Assembly: GCF_900091505.1 (NCBI RefSeq)
Contig: NZ_LT607409.1
Location: 5,704,001-5,768,000, forward strand
From: Micromonospora chokoriensis
GTDB taxonomy: Bacteria > Actinomycetota > Actinomycetes > Mycobacteriales > Micromonosporaceae
Length of the DNA: 64,000 nt
Reading direction: 5' to 3'
Below the pieces are notes generated by a model that saw only the letters and a list, made by a program, of their open reading frames with translations, was not told the DNA's origin and searched no databases. This document shows, piece after piece, positions 8,498 to 15,419 of this stretch (positions are counted from its first letter, which is position 1; the number at the start of each line of letters is the position of its first letter). The translations under genes and the position numbers were made by a program.

Positions 8498-9666
8498 GTC
8501 GAGTACGCCGAATTCTCGTGCACGTACGCGTGGGACAGGTCGTTGGTCCAGATCGTCGCCGCCGACGTACCCGCGTGCAGGTCGATGCGGATGGTCACGC
8601 CCCGCCCGGTCAGGTCGACCTTCGAGCGGTCCTCGGCACCGGCGCCACGGCGGCACACCCACACCCCGTTGACCGCCACGTCCACCTCGTCCGGGTCGAA
8701 CGCGGCAGCGGTCGTGCCGACGGCGGCGAGGATCCGGCCCCAGTTGGGGTCGTTGCCGAACAGCGCGGTCTTGACCAGGTTGTTGCGTGCCACCGTACGG
8801 CCCACCTCGACGGCGTCGTCCTCGTCGGCGGCGTTCATCACCTCGATGGCGACCTCCTTGGTCGCGCCCTCGGCGTCGGACACCAACTGCTGGGCCAGGT
8901 CGTGACAGGCCGCGGTGACCGCGGCGGTCAGCTCCGCAGCCGTCGGCTCGATGCCGCTCGCGCCGCTGGCCAACAGCAATACCGTGTCGTTGGTGGACAT
9001 GCAGCCGTCGGAGTCGACCCGGTCGAAGGTGACCCGGGTCGCCGCGCGCAGCGCCTCGTCCAACACCGCCGGCCCGGCCACCGCGTCGGTGGTGAGCACG
9101 CACAGCATGGTCGCCATCCCCGGAGCGAGCATCCCGGAGCCCTTGGCCATGCCGCCGACCGTCCAACCGCTGCCCCGGGCCACAGTCGTCTTCGGCCGGG
9201 TGTCAGTGGTCATGATGGCCTCGGCGGCGGCCGCCCCACCGTCGCGGGACAAGCTCTTGATCGCCGACCGGACACCGGGCAGCAGCTTCGGCATCGGCAG
9301 CCGCTCACCGATCAGGCCCGTCGAGCAGACCGCGACCTCACCGGCGCCGAGGATCAGCCGCGGGCTCACCGAGGTCAGCGCGGCGGCGGTGTGCTCGGCG
9401 GTGGCGTGGGTGTCCTGGAAACCGCCCGGGCCGGTGCAGGCGTTGGCGCCGCCGGAGTTGAGCACCACCGCGCGGACCACACCACCCTGCACGACCTGCT
9501 GGCTCCAGAGCACCGGCGCGGCCTTGACCCGGTTGGTGGTGAAGACACCGGCGACACCGGCGTCCGGGCCGTCGTTGACCACCAGCGCGACGTCCGCGCC
9601 GCCGCTGGACTTGAGTCCGGCGGCCACGCCGGCCGCCCGGAACCCCCGGGGGATGGTGACACTCAC
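8494..9666 (-). CDS. argJ: Bifunctional glutamate N-acetyltransferase/ornithine acetyltransferase
   Basis: Recycles the acetyl group from acetylornithine to glutamate. 390 residues. The self-cleavage site is visible as KGSGMLAPGMATMLCV: the chain splits between Ala and Thr, and the new N-terminal Thr is the nucleophile. Other family marks are VLNSGGANACTG near the N-terminus and NDTVLLLASG in the beta half. Having argJ means the cell uses the cyclic pathway. The start is GTG at 9666. The bases before it (GAAAGGCAGGCGCC) come from the tandem junction repeat, so that repeat supplies the ribosome-binding site. Confidence 0.97.
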   Translation of the reverse strand: MSVTIPRGFRAAGVAAGLKSSGGADVALVVNDGPDAGVAGVFTTNRVKAAPVLWSQQVVQGGVVRAVVLNSGGANACTGPGGFQDTHATAEHTAAALTSVSPRLILGAGEVAVCSTGLIGERLPMPKLLPGVRSAIKSLSRDGGAAAAEAIMTTDTRPKTTVARGSGWTVGGMAKGSGMLAPGMATMLCVLTTDAVAGPAVLDEALRAATRVTFDRVDSDGCMSTNDTVLLLASGASGIEPTAAELTAAVTAACHDLAQQLVSDAEGATKEVAIEVMNAADEDDAVEVGRTVARNNLVKTALFGNDPNWGRILAAVGTTAAAFDPDEVDVAVNGVWVCRRGAGAEDRSKVDLTGRGVTIRIDLHAGTSAATIWTNDLSHAYVHENSAYST

Positions 9667-9784
9667 GGCGCCTGCCTTTCGTTCGCGACTGCGGGGCTCC
9701 GCTGCGCTGCACTCCTCGCGCTCACGGTGCTGGGCCTTTCGTTCGCGACTGCGGGGCTCCGCTGCGCTGCACTCCTCGCGCTCA
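9667..9784 (-). repeat. Two tandem 60-bp stop-start repeats between argC and argJ
   Basis: The core at 9674-9727 is repeated exactly at 9734-9787, with a period of 60 bases. On the minus strand each unit begins (G)TGAGCGCGAGGAGTG and ends GTCGCGAACGAAAGGC. The first unit starts on the argC TGA and the second ends at the argJ GTG. A diverged single unit lies between argR and argH. Confidence 0.9.
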
Positions 9785-10783
9785 CGGGGTGACCCCCCAG
9801 ATGGACAGGCCCGTCGTCTCCGGCAGGCCGAGCATCAGGTTGGCGTTCTGCACGGCCTGACCCGCGGCGCCCTTGCCCAGGTTGTCGAGCGCGCTGAGCA
9901 CGATCAGCCGACCCGAGTCGACGTCGACCGTGGCCTGCAGGTGACAGGAGTTGGAGCCCAGCGTGGCGGCCGTGTGCGGCCACCGCCCCTCCGGCAGCAC
10001 GTGCACGAACGGCGCGTCCGCGTACGCCCGCGTCAGCACCTCCTGCGGGTCGACGCCGCGCGCCGGCACCGCCGTGACGGTGGCCAGGATGCCGCGCGGC
10101 ATCGGCGCCAGGACCGGGGTGAACGACAGGCCGGTCGCGCCGGTGGCCTGCTTGATCTCCGGTACGTGCTGGTGGGTGCCGACCCGGTAGGGCGACAGGT
10201 CGCCCATGACCTCGCTGGCCAACAGGTGCGCCTTGGCCGCGCGGCCGGCCCCGGAGGTGCCGGAGGCGGCGACCACCACCACGTCGGCCGGGTCGGCAGC
10301 GCCGTCGGCGATCAGCGGCGCGAGCGCCAGGGTGATCGCGGCGGCGTAGCAGCCGGTGTTGGCCACCCGGGTGGAGCCGGCGATCAGCTCCCGCTGACCG
10401 GGCAGCTCGGGCAGGCCGTAGGTCCACTGCCCGGCGTGGGTGCCGCCGTAGTACTGCGCCCAGGCGTACGGGTCGGCCAGCCGGTGGTCGGCACCGAGGT
10501 CGACGACGCGCACCTCCGCCGGCAACTGCGCGGCGAGGGCCGCCGACTCACCGTGCGGCAGGGCCAGGAAGACCAGGTCGGCGTCGGCCAGCGTGGCGGG
10601 GTCGGTCGCGCCGAGCACCAGGTCGAGACCGGTGAGCTGGGGGTGCACAGCGTCGACGCGGTGCCCGGCCTGGCTGTGTGCGGTGGCGGCGACCAGGTCG
10701 AACTCCGGGTGCCCGGCGATCAGACGCAGCAGCTCACCCCCGGCGTAGCCGCTCGCACCGGCAACCGCGACTCGGATCCCCAT
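9782..10783 (-). CDS. argC: N-acetyl-gamma-glutamyl-phosphate reductase
   Basis: NADPH-dependent reduction of N-acetylglutamyl phosphate to the semialdehyde. 333 residues. The Rossmann start is VAVAGASGYAGGELLRL, and the catalytic Cys is in VANTGCYAAAITLAL. LNNLGKGAAGQA-type sequence near the C-terminus appears as LDNLGKGAAGQAVQNAN. ATG at 10783 has GGAGGT five bases upstream; the in-frame GTG at 10789 overlaps that ribosome-binding site and is rejected. It is the first gene of the arg operon, preceded by a promoter and an ARG-box-like operator. Confidence 0.97.
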   Translation of the reverse strand: MGIRVAVAGASGYAGGELLRLIAGHPEFDLVAATAHSQAGHRVDAVHPQLTGLDLVLGATDPATLADADLVFLALPHGESAALAAQLPAEVRVVDLGADHRLADPYAWAQYYGGTHAGQWTYGLPELPGQRELIAGSTRVANTGCYAAAITLALAPLIADGAADPADVVVVAASGTSGAGRAAKAHLLASEVMGDLSPYRVGTHQHVPEIKQATGATGLSFTPVLAPMPRGILATVTAVPARGVDPQEVLTRAYADAPFVHVLPEGRWPHTAATLGSNSCHLQATVDVDSGRLIVLSALDNLGKGAAGQAVQNANLMLGLPETTGLSIWGVTP

Positions 10784-10810
10784 ACTCACCTCCGCATGAC
10801 TATGCAGAGA

Positions 10811-10839
10811 AGATTAACAAGGACGACTCACGAGTGCAA
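10811..10839 (-). promoter_or_regulatory. argC promoter
   Basis: On the minus strand a -35 TTGCAC (10834-10839) and a -10 TAATCT (10811-10816) are separated by exactly 17 bases. The -10 lies about 28 bases before the argC ATG, leaving a short leader that carries GGAGGT. Confidence 0.65.
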
Positions 10840-10842
10840 GTT

Positions 10843-10860
10843 CATGCAGCCTACTGCATG
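10843..10860. promoter_or_regulatory. ARG-box-like operator
   Basis: Perfect palindrome CATGCAG-CCTA-CTGCATG (18 bp) immediately upstream of the argC -35. Overlapping it, TGCAAGTTCATGCA (10835-10848) forms a second TGCA...TGCA symmetry that covers the -35. Another ACTGCATG lies at 10876-10883. Streptomyces ARG boxes are described as CATGCAT-like palindromes, so this is the natural ArgR target; that assignment is inference. Confidence 0.7.
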
Positions 10861-10861
10861 C

Positions 10862-11872
10862 TAATGAATAGATCGACTGCATGGCGGGCTGCCTGGCCAT
10901 CCGGGCCGACGTCGCGGACGGTGTGCCGGAACGGCGACGCCCGTAGCTGGCCCGATCAAGGCGGGTGCCGCGCCGCCGGGCTTGAAGTCGATGTACGACC
11001 GGGTGCGGGACCTGAGCACACAGGCCAGCGGGCCGGTGCCCGTCGCCGCCCGGACCGTTGCGGTGATCGCGGCGCCCGCCCTGAACCGGGCGTCGACGCC
11101 TCGCTCGCCCAGACCTCGGATGTGAGCGAGAAAGCCGGAGGTGCTGCCGGCGCCGTCAGTATGGATCAGCAGCGGTGTCCCGTGCCGGTGGGCGTCAGGG
11201 ATCTGCGTCAGTACCCCCGCCGATATTTCGAGGTGGGCAACCGGCCGCGGGTCTCACAGGTATGCGCCCACAGGACGTCCCGCGCTGCCGCACGGGCCTG
11301 CCGCAACCGGACCAACGCTGCCGCATCGAGGCTGTCCAGCACCCGCCAACCGGTCGCGTCGCAGGCGACCTGCCCAAACAATTCGGGCTGATGGCGTGGC
11401 ACGCTCACGGCGATCGCTTCGCCACCGTCGGCGAGCATCACCGCCAGATCCACGGCGACCCGGCCCGGCTCAAGGACCGGGCGTCGCTGCCCCAACCCCG
11501 TGAGCGCATCACCGAAACCGCTGGCCGACCCGGTCACCTCAGCGATGTCGGCCAGCAGGCGGGCGCCGGCGTGACCGACCACGCCCCGACCGCCACCAGA
11601 GACCGCGAGCCTCGGACGCATGCCGGTACGCTGCACCTTGAAAGTGCCTTCCGCGATGGATGGGTGAGACCCTCGATGCCGGCGACCGCATGAACGACGG
11701 GCTCGACGTCGATCCCGCAATCGCGCGCCCGCTCGCACAACTCCCGGTCTTCCACGAGGTCGTCGCGTGAGTCCTCAGACTGGTCGCGGGCAGAGAGTGG
11801 ACCAGCCGTCGACGAAGCTCGGCGGCAGCCAAGGGGAAACTCACCGCTGACACCGACCCCTTGCTGCCGGAG
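10862..11872. other. Gene-poor accessory segment next to argC
   Basis: About 1 kb containing only the transposase remnant. The flanks (10885-11040 and 11650-11872) have no reading frame I recognise. A minus-strand frame at about 11640-11800 (containing EDRELCERARDCGIDVEP) looks protein-like but matches nothing I know and has no good start, so it may be another gene scrap. Confidence 0.5.
11041..11645 (-). mobile_element. Decayed IS1380-type transposase remnant
   Basis: Read on the minus strand, about 11645-11211 encodes an N-terminal transposase segment: GMRPRLAVSGGGRGVVGHAG, LADIAEVTG, RVAVDLAVMLADGGEA, DATGWRVLDS. In another frame, about 11205-11041 gives QIPDAHRHGTPLLIHTD and GFLAHIRGLGERGVDARF, the middle of the same family. 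The first catalytic-Asp segment that should lie between them is missing, so about 80 residues were deleted with a frame change at about 11208. The C-terminal part is also absent. No terminal inverted repeats were recognised. It cannot encode a working transposase. Confidence 0.75.
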
Positions 11873-12607
11873 CTAGCTCACATCCGAGCGGACGAAGCGC
11901 CGGAACCCGACGGTCAGCGGGAGCAGAATCCATACCAGGAGAACGCTGACAGCCTGACCGATCTCGGTAGGGCCGGCAATGGCCGCGCTGCTGATCTGCT
12001 CGAAACCGGTGATCAGGGAGAACCACTTTCCAGCGTCTCCTAGGACAAGGCCGATGACAGTGTCGGACACCAGGGTCAGCACGAGAAACGCGGTGAGGGC
12101 CACCGACGTGAGCCGGACGACAGTGGCCACCCCGACCGCCATCAAGGTATAGACAGTTGTCAGAATCATGTTCTGAAGAAGCCCACCGTCCACGCCGAAG
12201 GCATCGGCGTAAGACACCAATCGGGCGGGATGCGCGACGTGCGTGGCAATCACGGCGAAGGCGAAGGCGATCAGGGGCAACGCGAGGGACAGCAGGACGC
12301 CCAGGCCCAGCTTCCCGGCGAACACCCGCGCCCGGCGAGGTGAGAGCGTGAAGGTCAGCAACGCCGAACGGGTCGACCATTCGGAGGTGAATGCCGTCAG
12401 CGCAATGATCGGAACGAAGAGCACGAGCGGTGCCACCGCCATGGCAAATGAGTCGCGCACCAGGACGACACGTGAATCCGCGGGTGCCGCAGCCGCGATC
12501 ACCGCGCCGGCGGCGACCAGGACGACGGCCACCAGGAGCAGGCCGCGGCCGCTACGGGTGGTGACGATCTTCCTGCACTCGACGGCGACGTGATCCGTCA
12601 GGCCCAT
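11873..12607 (-). CDS. ABC-2 type transporter permease
   Basis: A 244-residue membrane protein with about six hydrophobic segments (near residues 22-40, 55-75, 98-122, 145-165, 170-190 and 220-236). An N-terminal cytoplasmic stretch (DHVAVECRKIVTTRSG) is typical of ABC-2/NatB-like permeases. It pairs with the ATPase one base upstream to form an exporter of unknown substrate, possibly a drug, peptide or lipid. The lanthipeptide synthetase nearby makes a self-protection or export role possible, but the two are in separate, oppositely oriented units, so this is only a suggestion. Confidence 0.85.
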   Translation of the reverse strand: MGLTDHVAVECRKIVTTRSGRGLLLVAVVLVAAGAVIAAAAPADSRVVLVRDSFAMAVAPLVLFVPIIALTAFTSEWSTRSALLTFTLSPRRARVFAGKLGLGVLLSLALPLIAFAFAVIATHVAHPARLVSYADAFGVDGGLLQNMILTTVYTLMAVGVATVVRLTSVALTAFLVLTLVSDTVIGLVLGDAGKWFSLITGFEQISSAAIAGPTEIGQAVSVLLVWILLPLTVGFRRFVRSDVS

Positions 12608-12608
12608 G

Positions 12609-13511
12609 TCATACGCCTTTCTCGGAGCCGACCGCCGAAATCCTCGAAATCGATTCGAAGTACATTTGCTCGATCCTGTCGGTGGACGCGACTGTCAGCT
12701 TGGTTACCACGATTCCGTGATCAAGAGCTAGCTGGCCGATGCGTTCGGCGAGAGTACGCGCGAAGACGTCACCGCCCTGTCGGTGATGTTCGATGCCTTC
12801 CTTATCCAGGGCATCGCGCAGAGCTGCGGCATCGGTGGCGGACACCAGGACACCTGGCTCACTGCCGATCAGTTCCGCCAGGGTGCCCCGCGCCGCGACC
12901 CGCCCCTGATCGACGATGACGAGGTTGTCGGCGATCGACTCGACCTCCTTGAGCAGGTGACTCGAGAGCAGCACGGTGTGCCCCTGTTCGGCGTGCTGCT
13001 GCAGCAGTCTCCGGATCCAGGCCATACCGCTGGGGTCGAGGCCGTTGACCGGTTCGTCGAGAATCAAGTACCGCGGCTCGCCGAGCAGCGCTAAACCGAT
13101 GCTCAGGCGTTGACGCATCCCGAGGGAGCAGTTACGGACAAGCTTTCCGTACTCGGGGGCGAGCCCGACCTGCGCGAGCACCTCGTCCGCCCGGGCCGTC
13201 GGGACTCCGATAATGCTCGCGGCCAGCCGGATCGTCCCGCGCAAGGTCCGCCCGGGGTGCAGGCCGCTCGCATCCAAAGAGACACCCACGGTCCGGCCCG
13301 GGTTCGGCAGTTCTCGGTAGGGGACCCCGTCTATCGTGGCCAGGCCGCGCGTGGGGGAAACCAGACCCAACAGCATCTTGAGAACTGTGGACTTGCCCGC
13401 ACCGTTCGGGCCGAGGAGCCCGGTGATGGTTCCGGGGACGCAGTCGAAGCTCACGTCCGTCACCGCAGCCCGCCCGCCGAAGTCCTTGCAGATGTCGGTG
13501 ACCGAGATCAA
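12609..13511 (-). CDS. ABC transporter ATP-binding protein
   Basis: A 300-residue ATPase of the BcrA/NatA group: Walker A GPNGAGKS (about residue 38), signature SLGMRQRLSIGLALL, Walker B YLILDEPVNGLDP, and an H-loop in TVLLSSHLLKEVE. The C-terminal 80 residues form the accessory domain common in drug-exporter ATPases. The start is TTG at 13511, overlapping the preceding stop as TTGA; the frame upstream is another gene read out of frame. It acts with the permease that follows by one base. Confidence 0.9.
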   Translation of the reverse strand: MISVTDICKDFGGRAAVTDVSFDCVPGTITGLLGPNGAGKSTVLKMLLGLVSPTRGLATIDGVPYRELPNPGRTVGVSLDASGLHPGRTLRGTIRLAASIIGVPTARADEVLAQVGLAPEYGKLVRNCSLGMRQRLSIGLALLGEPRYLILDEPVNGLDPSGMAWIRRLLQQHAEQGHTVLLSSHLLKEVESIADNLVIVDQGRVAARGTLAELIGSEPGVLVSATDAAALRDALDKEGIEHHRQGGDVFARTLAERIGQLALDHGIVVTKLTVASTDRIEQMYFESISRISAVGSEKGV

Positions 13512-13906
13512 CGGCTGGCCTCGCTGGCGGTGCGGAACTCCGGGGGTACCCGGTGATCGGCGATGATTGCGGCGATCACGACCACCACTTGGACGGCGAG
13601 CAGCACAAAGATCACTCGTACGGAGCCCACCTGAAGGTGCGTCTCGCGCGTCATCGTCAAGACGAAGTCGACGGCGATGATAGCGATTGCGACCACCAGG
13701 CAACCGATGGCCAGCCGGGTCGGCAACGACCGGACCTTGCCCTTGGGGAACTTCTCGGCGTAGGTCGAGGCCGGCCCGAACTGCTGCTCCGGCTCCTGAC
13801 CCGATTCCCGGGAAAGCTCTCGCACGTCACGCAGGATCTCGACGATTGTGGACTCGGGGACTCTCCGAAGTCGAAGGTAGAACGCAAGGCTGCCGTAGTA
13901 GCTCAC
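13508..13906 (-). CDS. HAAS-like membrane protein partnered with PadR
   Basis: A 132-residue protein. The N-terminal half (YYGSLAFYLRLRRVPESTIVEILRDVREL) resembles the HAAS/DUF1700-type helical domain commonly encoded next to PadR regulators. The C-terminal half has two hydrophobic segments (LAIGCLVVAIAIIAVDFVL and VIFVLLAVQVVVVIAAIIA). GTG at 13906 overlaps the padR stop (GTGA). The position suggests a sensor or modulator coupling membrane events to PadR. Family assignment is by resemblance only. Confidence 0.65.
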   Translation of the reverse strand: MSYYGSLAFYLRLRRVPESTIVEILRDVRELSRESGQEPEQQFGPASTYAEKFPKGKVRSLPTRLAIGCLVVAIAIIAVDFVLTMTRETHLQVGSVRVIFVLLAVQVVVVIAAIIADHRVPPEFRTASEASR

Positions 13907-14256
13907 TTTTTCTCCATCTCGGAAGTCGGGAAGGACAGTGCCGACGCGACGGTCGTGTTGAGCCGCCGCCACTCACTCACCAGGCGTTCGAGCTCCTGCC
14001 TCCCCCTGTCGGTCAACCAGAACACTTTGCGTGCCGGACCCGGCGAGTCGATCTCCCATCGGTGGTCAACTAGGCCCAACTCCTGCTGCCGGGCCAGGAA
14101 GGGGTAGAGCGTGCCGCCCTTGACGGAACCGAATCCAAGCGAACCGAGGATCCGGAGGATCACGTACCCGTGTGCCTCGCCCCTGGCGAGCACGCTCAGC
14201 GACACCAACGGCAGGACTGCCCGCAGCCAGCCCGATGACCATTCAGCCTCGTCCAT
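13903..14256 (-). CDS. PadR-family transcriptional regulator
   Basis: A 117-residue PadR protein. The winged HTH has LSVLARGEAHGYVILRIL, then GGTLYPFLARQQELGLV and the wing WEIDSPGPARKVFWLTDRG, followed by a C-terminal helix for dimerisation. It heads the four-gene unit padR-HAAS-ATPase-permease and most likely represses it. The ATG has no Shine-Dalgarno. The predicted -10 ends six bases before it, so the mRNA is probably leaderless. Confidence 0.9.
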   Translation of the reverse strand: MDEAEWSSGWLRAVLPLVSLSVLARGEAHGYVILRILGSLGFGSVKGGTLYPFLARQQELGLVDHRWEIDSPGPARKVFWLTDRGRQELERLVSEWRRLNTTVASALSFPTSEMEKK

Positions 14257-14262
14257 GGCTTT

Positions 14263-14301
14263 AGCCTAGCAACTATCTAAGTAGAGTCGCAACCTAGATA
14301 G
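14263..14301 (-). promoter_or_regulatory. padR promoter overlapped by an inverted-repeat operator
   Basis: On the minus strand, -35 TTGCGA (14287-14292) and -10 TAGGCT (14263-14268) are 18 bases apart. The inverted repeat CTATCTA (14273-14279) / TAGATAG (14295-14301) brackets the -35 and fills the spacer, a layout expected for autorepression by PadR. Confidence 0.65.
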
Positions 14302-15370
14302 CTTCCTTTACTCTCTCGGCGGCACCCGCCGCCTGCTCATCGCTCCCTGTGACCGGGCCGGCGGCCATGTCGCGGAGGAGTTCCTCGGCCATTGGGATAC
14401 CGGCGAGCCGCCGGCTCGACAGCGCCAGACCTGCACCTACCCAGCCCAGCACAACAACCAAGGCGAGGATCGGCAGAGAACCTGCGGTAGCGAGGCCACC
14501 AAACGGCGGCGTAAGGAGGAGGAGAAACACGATCGAATGCAGCAGGTAGAGCGTGAGGCTGCGCTGCCCGAGTGTGGCGAGGATGCGGACCCCGGACGAG
14601 GCACGCAGCCCGGTCCATTTCTCGGCGATCGCCCACCAGCAGGCCAGGGCCCCCAGCAGACCACCGATCTGCGCCGCCACCAGGTGCCATGGATGGGCGG
14701 CCACGGCCCGGATGTCTCCCCAGTGTTCCGCCAAAACGGCCGCGTATGGCAGGCAGAGCGTAAAGGATCCGACGAGCAGCACGACGACCAGCGGGAAGGA
14801 TCTGCTCGTCGGACGATCGCCCGCAGATCTGTCGCGCAGGACGACCGCGGCCGAACGGTAGCCGACTAGCATCGGGAACAGGAGCCCGCTGCTCAAAAAG
14901 GGCGTGGACAAGACGTACAGCAGCCACTCGGTCCAGCGCGCCCCCAAGGCCACCGAGGCGGAGTCGGCCAACACCGACGCGGTAGCCTCGTCGCCCGCTG
15001 TCAGCAGCAGCGTGAACGGCAGGACTAACGTCTGAAGCAGGAACAGGACGCCACTGGCCCAGGTCGCCAAGCGCAGCCGGCGTGGCTTTCGGGTCGCCCA
15101 CACCAGGACGTACAGCAGGATCCCGTAGACGGCAAGAATGTCGCCGGAGAATACGAGCATCCCGTGTAGCGCCCCGAGCAGGATGAGGGAGAGGTTGCGC
15201 CGCACGACTGCCGCTCGCCGCTGAGGTGAGTCGGCACGGCGCAGCAGTACGTACATTCCGAACCCGAGGAGCAATGCGTACAGGGGCAGCCCTCGGTATT
15301 CGATCAGGACAGCCAGTGCTGGAACGTACGGCCCGAGTCTCGAAGTCAGCCGCGTGAGCGGGAAGAGCAT
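14294..15370 (-). CDS. DUF418-type multipass membrane protein, probably N-terminally truncated
   Basis: A 358-residue hydrophobic protein with about eight to nine membrane segments, including YRGLPLYALLLGFGMYVLL, ILLGALHGMLVFSGDILAVY and, near the C-terminus, LGQRSLTLYLLHSIVF and LPILALVVVLGWVGAGL. These match DUF418 proteins. Family members normally begin with about 50 more residues carrying a D-LRG-ALLGI-type first helix; that part is missing here. The gene begins only a few bases from a perfect 20-bp palindrome (15378-15419), consistent with loss of its 5' end. Function unknown. ATG at 15370 is chosen; a longer frame reads into the palindrome. Its tail ends on the padR promoter side. Confidence 0.65.
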   Translation of the reverse strand: MLFPLTRLTSRLGPYVPALAVLIEYRGLPLYALLLGFGMYVLLRRADSPQRRAAVVRRNLSLILLGALHGMLVFSGDILAVYGILLYVLVWATRKPRRLRLATWASGVLFLLQTLVLPFTLLLTAGDEATASVLADSASVALGARWTEWLLYVLSTPFLSSGLLFPMLVGYRSAAVVLRDRSAGDRPTSRSFPLVVVLLVGSFTLCLPYAAVLAEHWGDIRAVAAHPWHLVAAQIGGLLGALACWWAIAEKWTGLRASSGVRILATLGQRSLTLYLLHSIVFLLLLTPPFGGLATAGSLPILALVVVLGWVGAGLALSSRRLAGIPMAEELLRDMAAGPVTGSDEQAAGAAERVKEAI

Positions 15371-15377
15371 CGGCGTC

Positions 15378-15419
15378 CGTGGGTGCCGTTCGGCCCGAGC
15401 GGGCCGAACGGCACCCACG
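15378..15419. repeat. Perfect 20-bp inverted repeat with 2-base loop
   Basis: CGTGGGTGCCGTTCGGCCCG, AG, then the exact reverse complement. It resembles the very strong T-less terminators of actinobacteria, but lies between two divergently oriented genes, where a promoter would be expected. The annotated LanM GTG (15383) falls inside its left arm. Confidence 0.95.

Noticed and set aside
10961..10990. Possible second attachment site (GGTGCCGCGCCGCCGGGCTTGAAG resembles the tRNA-Lys 3' end)
   Set aside because: The match to GGTGCGCCGCCAGGGACTTGAA needs several gaps and is not convincing in a GC-rich sequence.
11534..11853. Minus-strand frames between the transposase remnant and the ABC permease
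   Set aside because: No recognisable family, no ribosome-binding site, and overlap with the transposase fragment; may be a scrap but not supportable as a gene.
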